Below, piece after piece: positions 1 to 9,297 of a stretch of 64,000 nt of DNA. The translations under genes were made by a program, and so were the position numbers. The DNA lies in assembly GCF_003112675.1 (NCBI RefSeq), contig NZ_BFAY01000011.1, positions 1,674,001 to 1,738,000 on the forward strand, given 5' to 3'. The notes under the pieces are model-generated. The model saw nothing but the letters and a program-made list of their open reading frames with translations. It was not told the origin of the DNA and ran no database searches. Every line of letters starts with the position of its first letter. The stretch's first letter is position 1. The DNA comes from Leptospira johnsonii (GTDB lineage: Bacteria > Spirochaetota > Leptospiria > Leptospirales > Leptospiraceae).

Positions 1-872
1 AATGGAGTTATGCGGGAGGAGCGCTCGCCATCGGGACCATAGTAGAATTTTACCTACTCTATAAATTAGGATTATGGGCCGCATATAAACTTACAAAACT
101 TTCAGGGATCCAATTAGAAGAAGATCCCGACCTTGTAACCGGGAACGCAAATCTACTTTCCAGAATGGCCTTAGAAATTCCGGATCCCGATCTAAAACTA
201 TTAGGAATAGATCCGTTACGACTAACGGACAAAAGAAGTTTGCTTATAAGAACATTCTTTTATAAGACAAAAGTTTTACTTTCTAACCTGCTCGCAAAGA
301 TTGTCCTCCGAAAAATTTTAGCAAGAAACTCTCTAAGAGTGTATGCGGACTATATTGCCGCTCCAATCACAGCGATCTGGGACGGAGTGGTCATGTATTT
401 GATCTTAAAAGAACTTAGGATCAGGCTACTTTCCAGGATCATAGCAAGAGAAGTCACGGACGAAATATTAAAGAATACGGATAGACTCAGTAAAGAAGCA
501 AAGGTAGCCTTCTTGGCCGCGATAGGAAACTCGGTCGTATTCACACAAGGATTCCATCCCAATTTGGAATACATGCTTATCAAGATGCATAAAGGATTCG
601 GTTTGAATTTTTACAATGGATCCTTGGATGATCTGGATACGTTCGGAAGTTTGGTTTCCCAATTATCTAAGGAAGAAAGGAAGGCTTGTCTAAGATTATT
701 ATGTATTGCATGTTCCTTCGACGGAAAACTTTCTTCTTTCGAAACAAAACATATCAAACGGATTTTGGGTGAAGAAGCAAAAGAGAATTTGGACTCTATT
801 CGAATTCTTTCCGAGTACATCCGAAAAGGAAATTTAGAAGCTTGCAGAGAAAGGAGTCGCCTATTTTCCTAG
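1..872 (+). CDS. Hypothetical membrane-associated protein with TerB-like C-terminus, 5' truncated by the window edge
   Basis: The frame is open from base 3, so the gene starts before the window; 289 residues are visible. An internal ATG at 165 is probably not the start, because coding-looking sequence continues upstream of it (a hydrophobic run with Trp, Tyr and Leu, then an acidic stretch). The visible part has a hydrophobic N-terminal segment, a basic middle, and a second hydrophobic segment around the motif YADYIAAPITAIWDGV. The last ~70 residues, with LSKEERKACLRLLCIA and SFDGKLSSFE, resemble the acidic helical TerB/DjlA-type domain; this is family-level resemblance only. No enzymatic motif is visible. 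It is followed after 44 bases by a metallo-hydrolase on the same strand. Function unknown. Confidence 0.7.
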   Translation, partial: WSYAGGALAIGTIVEFYLLYKLGLWAAYKLTKLSGIQLEEDPDLVTGNANLLSRMALEIPDPDLKLLGIDPLRLTDKRSLLIRTFFYKTKVLLSNLLAKIVLRKILARNSLRVYADYIAAPITAIWDGVVMYLILKELRIRLLSRIIAREVTDEILKNTDRLSKEAKVAFLAAIGNSVVFTQGFHPNLEYMLIKMHKGFGLNFYNGSLDDLDTFGSLVSQLSKEERKACLRLLCIACSFDGKLSSFETKHIKRILGEEAKENLDSIRILSEYIRKGNLEACRERSRLFS

Positions 873-916
873 AAGACGGACTAGGCAAATCGTTATAGGC
901 AAGGGAGAATTCGAGT

Positions 917-1951
917 TTGAAAATCTATCATTATGACTCAATTCCAGACGTAAAGGAAATCGGGGATGGAATCTTTAAAACGGAAATCCCTCAGCCGTTT
1001 TACGCACCCAATAATATTTATATTCTTCCGGATGGTGAGCCTGCACTTATAGACTCAGGTTATCTTGCCAATTTGGGAATGCTACAAAGGGCTCTTCGGA
1101 ATATCGGACTCAGCCTGAGTAAGATCAAACATATCTTCTACACTCATAATCATTTGGACCATCTAAGCGCGGTCCTTACAATCCGATATTATACGGACGC
1201 AAAACTTTACGCGATGAAAGGAATGGCTTCCGGGATCGGGAATTATTTGGAACATGTGGAAATGTTCAATAGAGCTTCCAAACGATTGGTATACAAGGGC
1301 CATAGAGTTCCGGAAGACAGGAAGAGAGAACTAGTAAGGATAGAAGAAGGAAACCTAAACTTAAGAAATACATTAAGTAGAGGAACTCGTATCGATCCGA
1401 TCTTAAAATTCGATATAGAATTGGTAGAGGGAGATGTGATCCATGCCGGCGGAAGAGATATCGGATTCCTACATACTCCGGGCCATAATCTTTGGCATCT
1501 CACTCCTTATATTCTAGAAGAGAATATATTTTTCACAGGGGACTTAGTCTTACAAAACATCTCTTCTATTTATGCGGAGATAGATGGAAACTTAGAGGAT
1601 TATTATCGTTCTTTGGAAAGGATCTCCAAAATGAGCATCCGCAGATTATTGCCGGCTCATGGACCGGAACCGGAATCTCCTCAAAAGGCAATTAAACTTC
1701 TTCATAAAACATTACAGATCTTGGAAAGAGGTGTGATCCGCAGGCTTAAGGAAAAAGAATACGATCTTTCCGCTTTAACATTGGAAGCAATGGGAGAAAA
1801 GGTCGCTAATTCAGGATATTATAATACTGCGATGGCGATCTTACATTCTATGGTTCGCAAGTTTATAGATAAGGGCTGGGTAGAAATTATAGAAACGGAA
1901 CCGCCTTACGAGACCTACCGCTGGATCGGCGATAAGGAGACACAGAGTTAA
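917..1951 (+). CDS. MBL-fold metallo-hydrolase
   Basis: This is a 344-residue metallo-beta-lactamase-fold hydrolase. The zinc-binding HxHxDH motif is intact (H77, H79, D81, H82 in THNHLDH), followed by H190 in HTPGH, D209 in FTGDL and H248 in LPAHGP, so a binuclear metal centre is expected. The overall plan (beta-lactamase domain, then about 80 residues ending in a small helical region) resembles the LACTB2/glyoxalase II-like group that hydrolyses thioesters or RNA, but the substrate cannot be read from sequence. The start is TTG, chosen because AAGGGAG lies about 9 bases upstream. Its 3' end overlaps the convergent RNase H-like gene by 4 bases. No signal peptide is visible, so it is probably cytoplasmic. 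Confidence 0.85.
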   Translation: MKIYHYDSIPDVKEIGDGIFKTEIPQPFYAPNNIYILPDGEPALIDSGYLANLGMLQRALRNIGLSLSKIKHIFYTHNHLDHLSAVLTIRYYTDAKLYAMKGMASGIGNYLEHVEMFNRASKRLVYKGHRVPEDRKRELVRIEEGNLNLRNTLSRGTRIDPILKFDIELVEGDVIHAGGRDIGFLHTPGHNLWHLTPYILEENIFFTGDLVLQNISSIYAEIDGNLEDYYRSLERISKMSIRRLLPAHGPEPESPQKAIKLLHKTLQILERGVIRRLKEKEYDLSALTLEAMGEKVANSGYYNTAMAILHSMVRKFIDKGWVEIIETEPPYETYRWIGDKETQS

Positions 1952-2718
1952 ACCTCTGGGATCACTTCTCCAAAAAAGCGTGTTTCTTTGATCTTCAAGT
2001 TGTAGGCCTTGATAAACAAAAGTTCCAGATTGACCACATCTTCTCTATTATACTTCAAAAGAAGGTCTAACGCGTCCTGATCGTCATACTGAACGTACTG
2101 CCACCATAAGCGAACCGCATCTGCTCCGTTTACTTCGTAAGGAAGATCTCTTTTGATGCCTAAGGCTTTCTCGCATCCTTTCAAACCGCCTTTGATCCCA
2201 AGACTACGAAGAATGTACATTAGATCTAAATGACGGTTCTTAAATTTTTTACCGAATTCTCTTTCTAAAAAAGGAACATCGAATGCAGCTCCGTTATAAG
2301 TTACAAAAACATGGGAAGAAGAAAGTTCTTCCGGAAAATCATCCATGTTCCTGCCTCTAAGATATGTTTTGAAATCTTTACCGTCGTAAGTCCCTACAAC
2401 AGTCACAAAATCTCCGCTTCCTAAACCCGAGGTTTCTATATCCAAGTAGAGAAGATTTTCTCGGATGATGGGGAATAGTCTCCATTTTTGTTGGTTAGGT
2501 AGAGCGAAGAAAAAATAATCCCAATTCTTTCTACCCATTTCCTTTCTAGAAAAATCCAGAGAGTCCAAAAGTAATCTGGAATGCATATCCGAAGGAGACT
2601 TTACTTTTTCTTTTAATACTTCTCTGAATTCGTCCCAATGAAGAATTCCTTGGTCCCAGAGTTTCCCCTCTTCTATCACGTCGATGCCGGGGAGATGGCA
2701 GAATGTATGTTCTAACAA
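1948..2718 (-). CDS. Ribonuclease H-like (YprB-type) 3'-5' exonuclease domain protein
   Basis: The 256-residue protein has an exonuclease domain of the DnaQ/RNase H-like superfamily. Its metal-binding acidic residues are visible: D93 and E95 in LDIET, D148 in the YNGAAFDVPFL block, and D227 in YNREDVVNL. The ending KYNREDVVNLELL is typical of the bacterial YprB-type ribonuclease H-like proteins. The first 85 residues are a less conserved lead-in. The start is TTG, supported by AGGGGG four bases upstream. It lies just downstream of the lnt gene on the same strand (15-base gap), so it is probably the last gene of the lnt operon. The exact nucleic-acid substrate is not known; a role in RNA or DNA turnover is inferred from the fold. 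Confidence 0.8.
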   Translation of the reverse strand: MLEHTFCHLPGIDVIEEGKLWDQGILHWDEFREVLKEKVKSPSDMHSRLLLDSLDFSRKEMGRKNWDYFFFALPNQQKWRLFPIIRENLLYLDIETSGLGSGDFVTVVGTYDGKDFKTYLRGRNMDDFPEELSSSHVFVTYNGAAFDVPFLEREFGKKFKNRHLDLMYILRSLGIKGGLKGCEKALGIKRDLPYEVNGADAVRLWWQYVQYDDQDALDLLLKYNREDVVNLELLFIKAYNLKIKETRFFGEVIPEV

Positions 2719-2733
2719 TGATCCCCCTTGGAA

Positions 2734-4503
2734 TTAACCCTTAGTTTTGAAAACTGCCTTTTTTCCTACAAGGAAGAATAACGTGAATGCCAGAATAGTA
2801 TAAAGATAAAAAGGAAGATTTCCCCATTCGGAATAGAATGTATTTCCACCGGTTTTCAATTTTGTTGCCGGAAGTAAAAAGGATCTGGTGTCTTTTTCTC
2901 CGTATCTGGTTGCATGATTTAAGCTTCTTCCATAAGGATCAACTGCGAATGAAATTCCAGTAACTGCAGGACGAACCAAGGTCAGTCCGAATTCTATCGC
3001 TCTGAAACGGACCGCTCCTCCATGTTGCCAAGCTTCTACCTCGGATGAAAACCAGGAATCGTTGGTTGGATTTACAAAGAACGTAAACGTATCCTTGGAA
3101 GCGAATTTTACGGAGTCTCTTACAAGGTCAGGAAACATCGCTTCGTAACAGATCAAAGGCAGGATCTGGTAGGAAACAGTTTCTTCTTTGCCGGAGCTAG
3201 TTAGAATTGGACGAAAATGATCCGGATCTTGGATCAAAGGAGTTTCTTCTTCCGTAGGTAAGGATGGAATTCTTTCTCTTCTCAAGGAACGATTCCCGAT
3301 CAAAGGTTTAGGATCTCCTCCTGTAATATAAAAAGAAGTTTCCTTAAACAGTTTTCTTAAAAAGGGAAATGTAGACTCGAAAGGAATGTATTCTCCGAAA
3401 GCGAGCAATCTTCTTTTATCGTAACGGTTCACTTCTCCATTGGAAGAAGAAAGAAGAGTAACCTGATTTTTTAAACCATCAGGGAAACGATTTAGTTCAT
3501 TATATAAAATATCTGCGCCGGTCTTATACGTTAGATACATCAGAGCGCCATGGAATGTGGAAGAATATACACCTTGCCCTGGATTTTCGTTCGGAATAGT
3601 TCCATGAAATGGAATCGCGGACTCAGGCAAAAATATAAGATCGGGAGGAGGAGAAGTTTCCAGAGAAGAACGAAGACCTAACTCTAAGCTAGTGCTGATT
3701 GTCTGTCCTACAAATTCAGGATTTTCAGCCAGTTCCCTTTTACCGGGAGATGTATTGGGCTGAATTAGAACTCCTGAAAGTTTTAGGATCCCGTCTTCTA
3801 TAGCAGGAGTGGAATTCGGAACAGTATAATCAGGAGCGGAATAAAGCCTAAGACCTCCCAAGGTCCAAACAATCCCGAAAATGAGGATACCGACAATTCC
3901 ATATTTTTTTAAAGAAGGATCTCTAAACAATGCTAAAGAAGAACTTCCTAAGAGTAGAAAGAATCCCACTCCAAAGATACCTGTCCAGGATGCGATTTGA
4001 GAAAAGGAAAGATTTCCTTCCGCTAAATTACCCCAATACCAAGGGAAAAGTTGAGGCATGATCAGATCGGATAAAACTCCCCAGATCGGAAAAATTACCC
4101 AACCGAATACTGGACTTCTTTTCGAAGGGCTAACGTACTTATTATATAATAATAAACTAAATTTCCATCCCAAATAAAAGATGATAAGTTTGCAATGGGA
4201 GAAGATCCCATACACCAGGAATAATGTCCAGGAAACTGTCGCACCTGCTCCCGAAATTGCGGAAATAGAGGAGGGGATCCAATAGAATACGATCAAATTA
4301 ATGATCTGTGAAAGTCCTAAAAGCCAAAAGATTGCCGACTTAAGTTTCCATTCTTTTAATTCTGAAAATAGAATATAGGCACATAACGCGGAGAGCCCTC
4401 CGGCGGGAAAAAACTCGAAGGGCTCCATTCCGAAAAGGATTCCGGATGCAATCCCGATCAGGCACAAAAAAGGACGGATCGGATTTCTAGAAAACCGGAT
4501 CAT
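2734..4503 (-). CDS. lnt: Apolipoprotein N-acyltransferase
   Basis: Lnt adds the third acyl chain to the N-terminal cysteine of lipoproteins in the inner membrane. The 589-residue protein has about seven hydrophobic segments (residues 10-220 plus a C-terminal one near 565-585) around a periplasmic nitrilase-like domain. The catalytic triad is visible: E294 in FLPESAIP, K363 in YDKRRLLAFGEYIP and C452 in LICYEAMFP. An insertion of about 40 residues between the Lys and Cys blocks makes it longer than the E. coli enzyme (about 510). Spirochaetes are rich in lipoproteins, consistent with the several lipoprotein genes in this window. Its start overlaps the stop of the upstream helical-protein gene by 4 bases (ATGA), so the two are translationally coupled. 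Confidence 0.93.
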   Translation of the reverse strand: MIRFSRNPIRPFLCLIGIASGILFGMEPFEFFPAGGLSALCAYILFSELKEWKLKSAIFWLLGLSQIINLIVFYWIPSSISAISGAGATVSWTLFLVYGIFSHCKLIIFYLGWKFSLLLYNKYVSPSKRSPVFGWVIFPIWGVLSDLIMPQLFPWYWGNLAEGNLSFSQIASWTGIFGVGFFLLLGSSSLALFRDPSLKKYGIVGILIFGIVWTLGGLRLYSAPDYTVPNSTPAIEDGILKLSGVLIQPNTSPGKRELAENPEFVGQTISTSLELGLRSSLETSPPPDLIFLPESAIPFHGTIPNENPGQGVYSSTFHGALMYLTYKTGADILYNELNRFPDGLKNQVTLLSSSNGEVNRYDKRRLLAFGEYIPFESTFPFLRKLFKETSFYITGGDPKPLIGNRSLRRERIPSLPTEEETPLIQDPDHFRPILTSSGKEETVSYQILPLICYEAMFPDLVRDSVKFASKDTFTFFVNPTNDSWFSSEVEAWQHGGAVRFRAIEFGLTLVRPAVTGISFAVDPYGRSLNHATRYGEKDTRSFLLPATKLKTGGNTFYSEWGNLPFYLYTILAFTLFFLVGKKAVFKTKG

Positions 4504-5561
4504 TTGCCTTGCAAACGTCTTTGATCTTCTTCTAAGGCTTTTCTTCTAGCGTAAGCCTCTGCTTCTTCTTGGCCTAGGATCTTAACTCGGATCTCATTCA
4601 GAGCCTTTTCTTTCTCTTCCGGTCTTGCAGTTGGATGAGACTTGAGCCAATTCTGTTCTTCTTGGGCGGTCTGCTCTTCCTTCTTCTTTTCGGTCTCTAT
4701 TTCTTTTAGGACTTTTTCGATCCTATCAGCTCCGTCTTTTCCGAAATATTTTTCTCGGATCGCACGTATTTGAGGGTCTTTTTCCGCGGCGGATAATTTG
4801 TTTAGATCAGCTTCTTTAAAATAAAGTTCAGTTTCGTATTTGTTGAACTTAGGTTCTCTTTTGTTGATCGTATTATAATAATTTCCGTAAACACCTTTGC
4901 GATATTCTTCGTATCTCGCGAGCTTTTTGTCTCCGGAAAGATTTTTGACTTCGTTTAGGAATTGGTCGTAGCCGAATTGGAATTCCTTCTCCGCTTCTTC
5001 CAATCCGAAGATCAATTTAGCGTCTTGGTCGGAGAAAATCTCTCTTCTCTTCTTCTTTATGATTTCGTAAATTTCTTCCTGGCTTTTGCCTCTAGGTTGT
5101 TCGAATTCTCTTAATACGATCTCGTAAGAAAGATATTTTCTGAAAAGACCGACTAGTCTTTCCCCATCCGCCCCAGGATATTGTTCTAAGATAAACGCTT
5201 TTACTATTTCGTTACACTGTTCAGGGGTATAATCTGCAGGACATTTCCTTCTCAATTCCCAAAGAGAAGATACCAGATCCAATTCTCCGTTTGCGGCGTA
5301 TTTCAGGATCTCATCGTAATTCAACCACTGGCCGTCTTTGTACAATTCGCGAGAAGTAGCCATGATCTCTGGATTGATGACCCATTCGCCGTTCTCGTTT
5401 TGAGTTACAGTAAAGCCAGGAGAATCGTCTCCATCAAAACCGAAGTCTCTACCTTTAGAGCCAGGTTCCCAGAGAAGGAATATGATCAATACAATAAGGA
5501 TTAAAAAACCAGAGGCAAAAAGCCAGATTTTAAGGGGGATTTCTTTTAAACGTTCTAACAT
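4500..5561 (-). CDS. Membrane-anchored helical protein, lipase secretion chaperone-like
   Basis: The 353-residue protein has one N-terminal membrane anchor (about residues 13-30, WLFASGFLILIVLIIFLLW) and a long, highly charged helical periplasmic part. Segments such as REIFSDQDAKLIFGLEEAE, IREKYFGKDGADRIEKV and VKILGQEEAEAYARR repeat the FG-x(2)-A pattern of the lipase foldase (Lif/LipB) family, whose members hold secreted lipases while they fold. No secreted triacylglycerol lipase lies beside it, so this family assignment is moderate. It is coupled to lnt by a 4-base overlap, which may only reflect co-transcription. No good ribosome site precedes the ATG. The gene is divergent from the dehydrogenase at 5674 across a 112-base gap that should carry both promoters. 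Confidence 0.65.
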   Translation of the reverse strand: MLERLKEIPLKIWLFASGFLILIVLIIFLLWEPGSKGRDFGFDGDDSPGFTVTQNENGEWVINPEIMATSRELYKDGQWLNYDEILKYAANGELDLVSSLWELRRKCPADYTPEQCNEIVKAFILEQYPGADGERLVGLFRKYLSYEIVLREFEQPRGKSQEEIYEIIKKKRREIFSDQDAKLIFGLEEAEKEFQFGYDQFLNEVKNLSGDKKLARYEEYRKGVYGNYYNTINKREPKFNKYETELYFKEADLNKLSAAEKDPQIRAIREKYFGKDGADRIEKVLKEIETEKKKEEQTAQEEQNWLKSHPTARPEEKEKALNEIRVKILGQEEAEAYARRKALEEDQRRLQGK

Positions 5562-5673
5562 TTGAAATATTTACCGGTTGGAAAGCATTGAGGCTATGAA
5601 TTGGGGGCGAGAAGGCAAGAGTTTTTACGGAAAATAAATTGGCGATTCCGGTCCTTTTTTAAATGATTCCTTC

Positions 5674-6696
5674 ATGTCTCTTCCTATTCTTTTTTATCCG
5701 GAAGGAACCGTCGGGGCTTCGGAAATCTTTTCTCATTTCCGGAACTTAGATGTGAGATCTTATCCTGCCAAATCCCCGGAAGAGATCGAAAAATTTAAAC
5801 CTACCATATTGATCGCAAACACTAGACTCAAGGTAAATAAAGAGACCTGTCGGACGTTCCCTAGCGTAAAAATTTTTGCTACAGTGAGTTCCGGAACAGA
5901 CCACGTAAATTTTTCGGATCTCAAAAAAGAATCCCGCGTGTTCATCAATTCTCCTGGAAGCAATGCAGGTTCAGTCGCAGAATATTGTTGGGTATCCTTA
6001 CTTCATTTTTTTTCGGAAGAAGAGTTGAGAAAGAAGAATGTAGGAATCATCGGCTTTGGCAATACGGGCAAGAAGTTTGCTAAAATTCTAGAAGAGAAGA
6101 AGGTCCCTTATATTTATAATGATCCGTTTATCAAGGATCACTCTCGACCTTTGGATGAAATATTAAAATGTTCCATAGTCAGTCTTCATGTTCCACTTAC
6201 TATCGATGGTCCCTATCCAACGGTGAATTTACTGGACAAAGAAAAAATTTCCAAATTGAAAGAAGGTACACTTCTTCTGAACACAAGCAGGGGAGAAGTT
6301 TGGTCCGAAGAAACTTTCCAAACTATCTTGGATAGAGCCGATCTATTCAAGGTGATGGATGTGTTTTATCCGGAACCTCCAAAGGGAAAGATCACAGAAC
6401 AAATGGCTAATCTGGAAAATTCTATCTTTACTCCTCATATTGCTGGGTATAGCCAACTGGGAAGATTACTCGGAACCTATAGACTTGCGGAGAAGTTATG
6501 TATTTTATATAAGGAGCAGTCACTTCCTCCACTTTCCGAATTTTTAAAACCAAACCAACCGATCTCTACGGAAACTTTCTTAAAAGAAGAAGATCGGGAT
6601 TTGAGAGAATCTTGGAAAAATCAGGACTGGGAATATTTTGAAAGAAGAAGGAATTCTTACCCGGCCAGAAAAGATCTGGGACTTGCAGATCTATAG
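5674..6696 (+). CDS. D-isomer-specific 2-hydroxyacid dehydrogenase, PdxB-like
   Basis: This is a 340-residue NAD-dependent dehydrogenase. The nucleotide-binding glycines are GFGNTG (127-132), and the catalytic set is R206 (NTSRGEVW), E234 (FYPEPP) and H255 (TPHIAGYS). TPHIAGYSQLGR closely matches the signature of erythronate-4-phosphate dehydrogenase PdxB, which makes 3-hydroxy-2-oxo-4-phosphobutanoate in the long pyridoxal-phosphate pathway. PdxB is usually about 380 residues with a C-terminal dimerisation domain; here the tail after H255 is only about 85 residues, so that domain is short or altered. No other pdx genes are nearby. Another 2-hydroxyacid substrate remains possible. Confidence 0.75.
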   Translation: MSLPILFYPEGTVGASEIFSHFRNLDVRSYPAKSPEEIEKFKPTILIANTRLKVNKETCRTFPSVKIFATVSSGTDHVNFSDLKKESRVFINSPGSNAGSVAEYCWVSLLHFFSEEELRKKNVGIIGFGNTGKKFAKILEEKKVPYIYNDPFIKDHSRPLDEILKCSIVSLHVPLTIDGPYPTVNLLDKEKISKLKEGTLLLNTSRGEVWSEETFQTILDRADLFKVMDVFYPEPPKGKITEQMANLENSIFTPHIAGYSQLGRLLGTYRLAEKLCILYKEQSLPPLSEFLKPNQPISTETFLKEEDRDLRESWKNQDWEYFERRRNSYPARKDLGLADL

Positions 6697-6728
6697 TCCC
6701 TATAAGCTGGCTTCAAGGAGAGAAGGGA

Positions 6729-7391
6729 CTATTTTACTAAAGCTTTCTCTCCTGGAAAAAGAAGGAATTTAGGTCTTGTCTTAGCAAGAATATCATCTAT
6801 TACGAAAACTTCTCTCGTGCCTCTTTTTCTTTCGAAGGGGGCTTCGTATAAAAATCCTAAAAACACAAGTTCCGAATTCACATGAGTGACCAGATCGTCT
6901 TGTCTTACTTTACGCGTGATATCCAAAGAGAGGACCTTCCATCCTGAAAAATTAAAATGAGTAAGAAGTATCTTTTTCATATCCAAACTAGAATCCCTTA
7001 CTAAAATAAAAAGAGAACCTCCACCATCGTTCGCGTAAACGTGGAACTTAAACTCTTTTACAAATTCTTTAGATGACCAAGGCTTCTTGAATAAGATCTG
7101 GAAAGACTGGTTTTTTTCTGCGCTGAGTTCCACATATAAAGACTTTTCGGATTCTCTTTCGGGAGTTCTAAACACAGTAGAGATCCTTACTTCCGGGCTG
7201 AAATCAGGACCAAGTTTTGCTTTTACGTTATCTTCTCCAAAGATCTCAGTTTCAAAATCTTGTACTACGTATTCTTTATAAATTGCGGAAAGATCTTTGG
7301 ATAAGATCGGGCCGGATAAAATAAAAATTCCCCCAAGTATAAATAAGGAAAAAATCGGCAGAGAACTCGTTCGGATTTTTTTCCGGGCCAT
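6729..7391 (-). CDS. FlaA-like flagellar filament outer-layer protein family
   Basis: The protein is exported: from the ATG at 7391 it begins with a basic n-region and a hydrophobic run (SSLPIFSLFILGGIFILSG), a normal signal peptide. The frame stays open to a TTG at 7490 with in-frame ATGs at 7454 and 7430; I prefer 7391 because of the signal peptide, although no start has a strong ribosome site. The mature part (VVQDFETEIFGEDN, ISTVFRTPERESEKSLYVEL, LTHFNFSGWKVLSLDI) has the beta-rich pattern of the spirochaete FlaA sheath proteins, which coat the periplasmic flagellar filament. It is short, and no flagellar genes are adjacent, so it may be a FlaA paralogue with another periplasmic role. It is divergent from the next gene. 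Confidence 0.6.
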   Translation of the reverse strand: MARKKIRTSSLPIFSLFILGGIFILSGPILSKDLSAIYKEYVVQDFETEIFGEDNVKAKLGPDFSPEVRISTVFRTPERESEKSLYVELSAEKNQSFQILFKKPWSSKEFVKEFKFHVYANDGGGSLFILVRDSSLDMKKILLTHFNFSGWKVLSLDITRKVRQDDLVTHVNSELVFLGFLYEAPFERKRGTREVFVIDDILAKTRPKFLLFPGEKALVK

Positions 7392-7501
7392 GTTTTTTAT
7401 TTCGGTCAGATCTTCTAAAAAAACTACCATCTTGCTTATTTTCTTAAGATCCATTTCTCTAAAAACTTGATGGTGTATCTGACTTTCCAAGAATCAGTTC
7501 T

Positions 7502-7942
7502 ATGGATCCTTCGGAAGATTCTTATTTCCCAACTCAATTGGAATTCGGAGGTGCATTCCGTTCTGCTTTTCATGAGTTTTTCGGAGATGAGAAAGATTTA
7601 CAATACGAATTGTACGAGTTAAAGTCCGAAGGTGCCGGACCCAAGGCAAAATGGACCACCTTCTCCATTCGAAATCCATTAGGGGGCAGGTCGATAGTGT
7701 TTAGATTCGATCCGGATTCCGGTTCCTTCTACGCTATGTTAAAAGTGCAAGTCCTCCCTGGGGAAGAAGACTGGAGCTTGGATTCTTTCTTTCAGAAAAA
7801 AGGTTTTTCAGAGATCGGCTTTGCAGAAGTGAAAAAAGCTGCCGGAGAATGGCTCTTTCATTCTTTAGCCAGACATTATTTAGGGACCATTTTCAGCCAT
7901 TGTCCACGGATCTTAGAGCCGGATTATAAGTTGGAGCCCTAA
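7502..7942 (+). CDS. Hypothetical protein
   Basis: A 146-residue soluble protein that I do not recognise. It is acidic and rich in aromatic residues, with no signal peptide or membrane segment. A central stretch (SIRNPLGGRSIVFRFDPDSGSFYAML) looks like beta strands, followed by a helical C-terminus (AEVKKAAGEWLFHSLARHYLG). No ribosome-binding site is evident before the ATG. Codon use matches the resident genes. It stands alone between the divergent FlaA-like gene and a lipoprotein gene. No function can be assigned. Confidence 0.65.
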   Translation: MDPSEDSYFPTQLEFGGAFRSAFHEFFGDEKDLQYELYELKSEGAGPKAKWTTFSIRNPLGGRSIVFRFDPDSGSFYAMLKVQVLPGEEDWSLDSFFQKKGFSEIGFAEVKKAAGEWLFHSLARHYLGTIFSHCPRILEPDYKLEP

Positions 7943-8037
7943 ACTATCTAGAGTAAAACCTTAAAATGGACGCTCGATATCCCAAAAAAGTAGGGAAAGA
8001 TTTACCAGAAATTTGTTATTAAGTAAAAGGCCCCAGA

Positions 8038-9285
8038 ATGAAACGAATCGTTCTTTTATTTATTCTCTTACAGATCGTATATTGCAACCAAGCAAAGGAA
8101 GTGAATATAGACGCTTCCCAATCTTTAGTGGGACTTTCCCTGGATCTAACATTATCTGAGCAACTTCAACCGAGCCCTGAGATTGGTCCTGAATTTTTAG
8201 CGGTAGGTCTCAGCTGTGTTCTATGGACTAGTAATGATGGAGTTACCTGGGCTGCAACGGGAGGCTCTTCTGTTCTTCCGGATTGTGCAGGCAATTTATA
8301 TTCGGTGACCTATGGTAACGGATTGTTTGTCGCCGTCGGAACCCTCTCCGGAAAATTTGATTCACGAACAAATAATTGCGGGCTGTGGACAAGTCCTGAC
8401 ACGGTTAACTGGACTCGGATTCCTTGCCCGAATCATCCTGAATATCCTTCCGAGGGAAATCTACCCCTTCGTTCCATTTCTTATGGAAGAGTAGGGGGTG
8501 TAAAAAAATTCGTAGCTGCAGGCCCTAAGTTTGGATCAGATAGTAGCGCAGACAAATTATACATGATTCAAAGTACAAACGGAAAATCTTGGACAGTTTT
8601 GCAAGATATTCCGGAAACGGAGCATGGAACTGCAAACGGATCTTGTTTTGTTACTTTTCATAACGATACTTTATATTGCCCTCAAGAAGGGGGTTCTTAT
8701 AGCGCCACTTTAGAATATAATCCTAGTACTTCTATATCCAATATGCCTGGGTTTCCACCATATGGAGGAGGCAATGCATTGGAATCATTAGTATATGCTC
8801 CTCCAAATACTGCCGTCTATGATATGTATTCATTCCAGTTTTTCGTATCTAGAACAAATTCACTTTATGTCTTCGGGAACAGAGAATCGGATTCTATAGC
8901 GGTTAGCTCTAAAATGAATGCGAGCGGAGTATGGCCTGCATCTGTTGCAGTAGGATTCGGAGCGAATAATAGACCGAATGGCTTTGCAAGCGACGAATTA
9001 GGAAATATTTACACATTTGGAAATTCTTGCAAATGGGCTTACTCTTCGAATCAAGGAAGTTCTTGGACCACGATCAATACATTGGATGCCTGCGGAACGA
9101 CAAGTCCATATGAAGATTGGATCTCTGCAACTTATAGCTCGAAATTGAATCGAATTGTAGCTGTAGGTGACGCAGGTTCTATCGGGACAACAGGAGTTTC
9201 GCCGACTTTGAGTTCTGATTGGATATACTTAAAGGTGCCAGGCGCAAACACTGAGATTACCTCCGTAACAAGCAAGAACAAGTAA
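8038..9285 (+). CDS. Lipoprotein with beta-propeller/sialidase-like repeats
   Basis: The 415-residue product starts with MKRIVLLFILLQIVYC, a spirochaete-type lipoprotein signal with the lipidated cysteine at residue 16. The rest contains repeated units with the pattern LWTSNDGVTWAA, YGNGLFVAVG and LWTSPDTVNWTRI, each a short beta hairpin around Trp-Thr plus Asp-Gly. This pattern is common in BNR/sialidase-like and photosynthesis-stability-like propellers. No catalytic sialidase residues can be assigned. It is likely displayed on the membrane facing periplasm or outside. It is preceded by AAAAGGCCCC about 4 bases before the ATG. Its 3' side is followed by a hairpin and a micro-ORF. Ligand unknown. 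Confidence 0.75.
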   Translation: MKRIVLLFILLQIVYCNQAKEVNIDASQSLVGLSLDLTLSEQLQPSPEIGPEFLAVGLSCVLWTSNDGVTWAATGGSSVLPDCAGNLYSVTYGNGLFVAVGTLSGKFDSRTNNCGLWTSPDTVNWTRIPCPNHPEYPSEGNLPLRSISYGRVGGVKKFVAAGPKFGSDSSADKLYMIQSTNGKSWTVLQDIPETEHGTANGSCFVTFHNDTLYCPQEGGSYSATLEYNPSTSISNMPGFPPYGGGNALESLVYAPPNTAVYDMYSFQFFVSRTNSLYVFGNRESDSIAVSSKMNASGVWPASVAVGFGANNRPNGFASDELGNIYTFGNSCKWAYSSNQGSSWTTINTLDACGTTSPYEDWISATYSSKLNRIVAVGDAGSIGTTGVSPTLSSDWIYLKVPGANTEITSVTSKNK

Positions 9286-9297
9286 GCTCTTGCAAAA

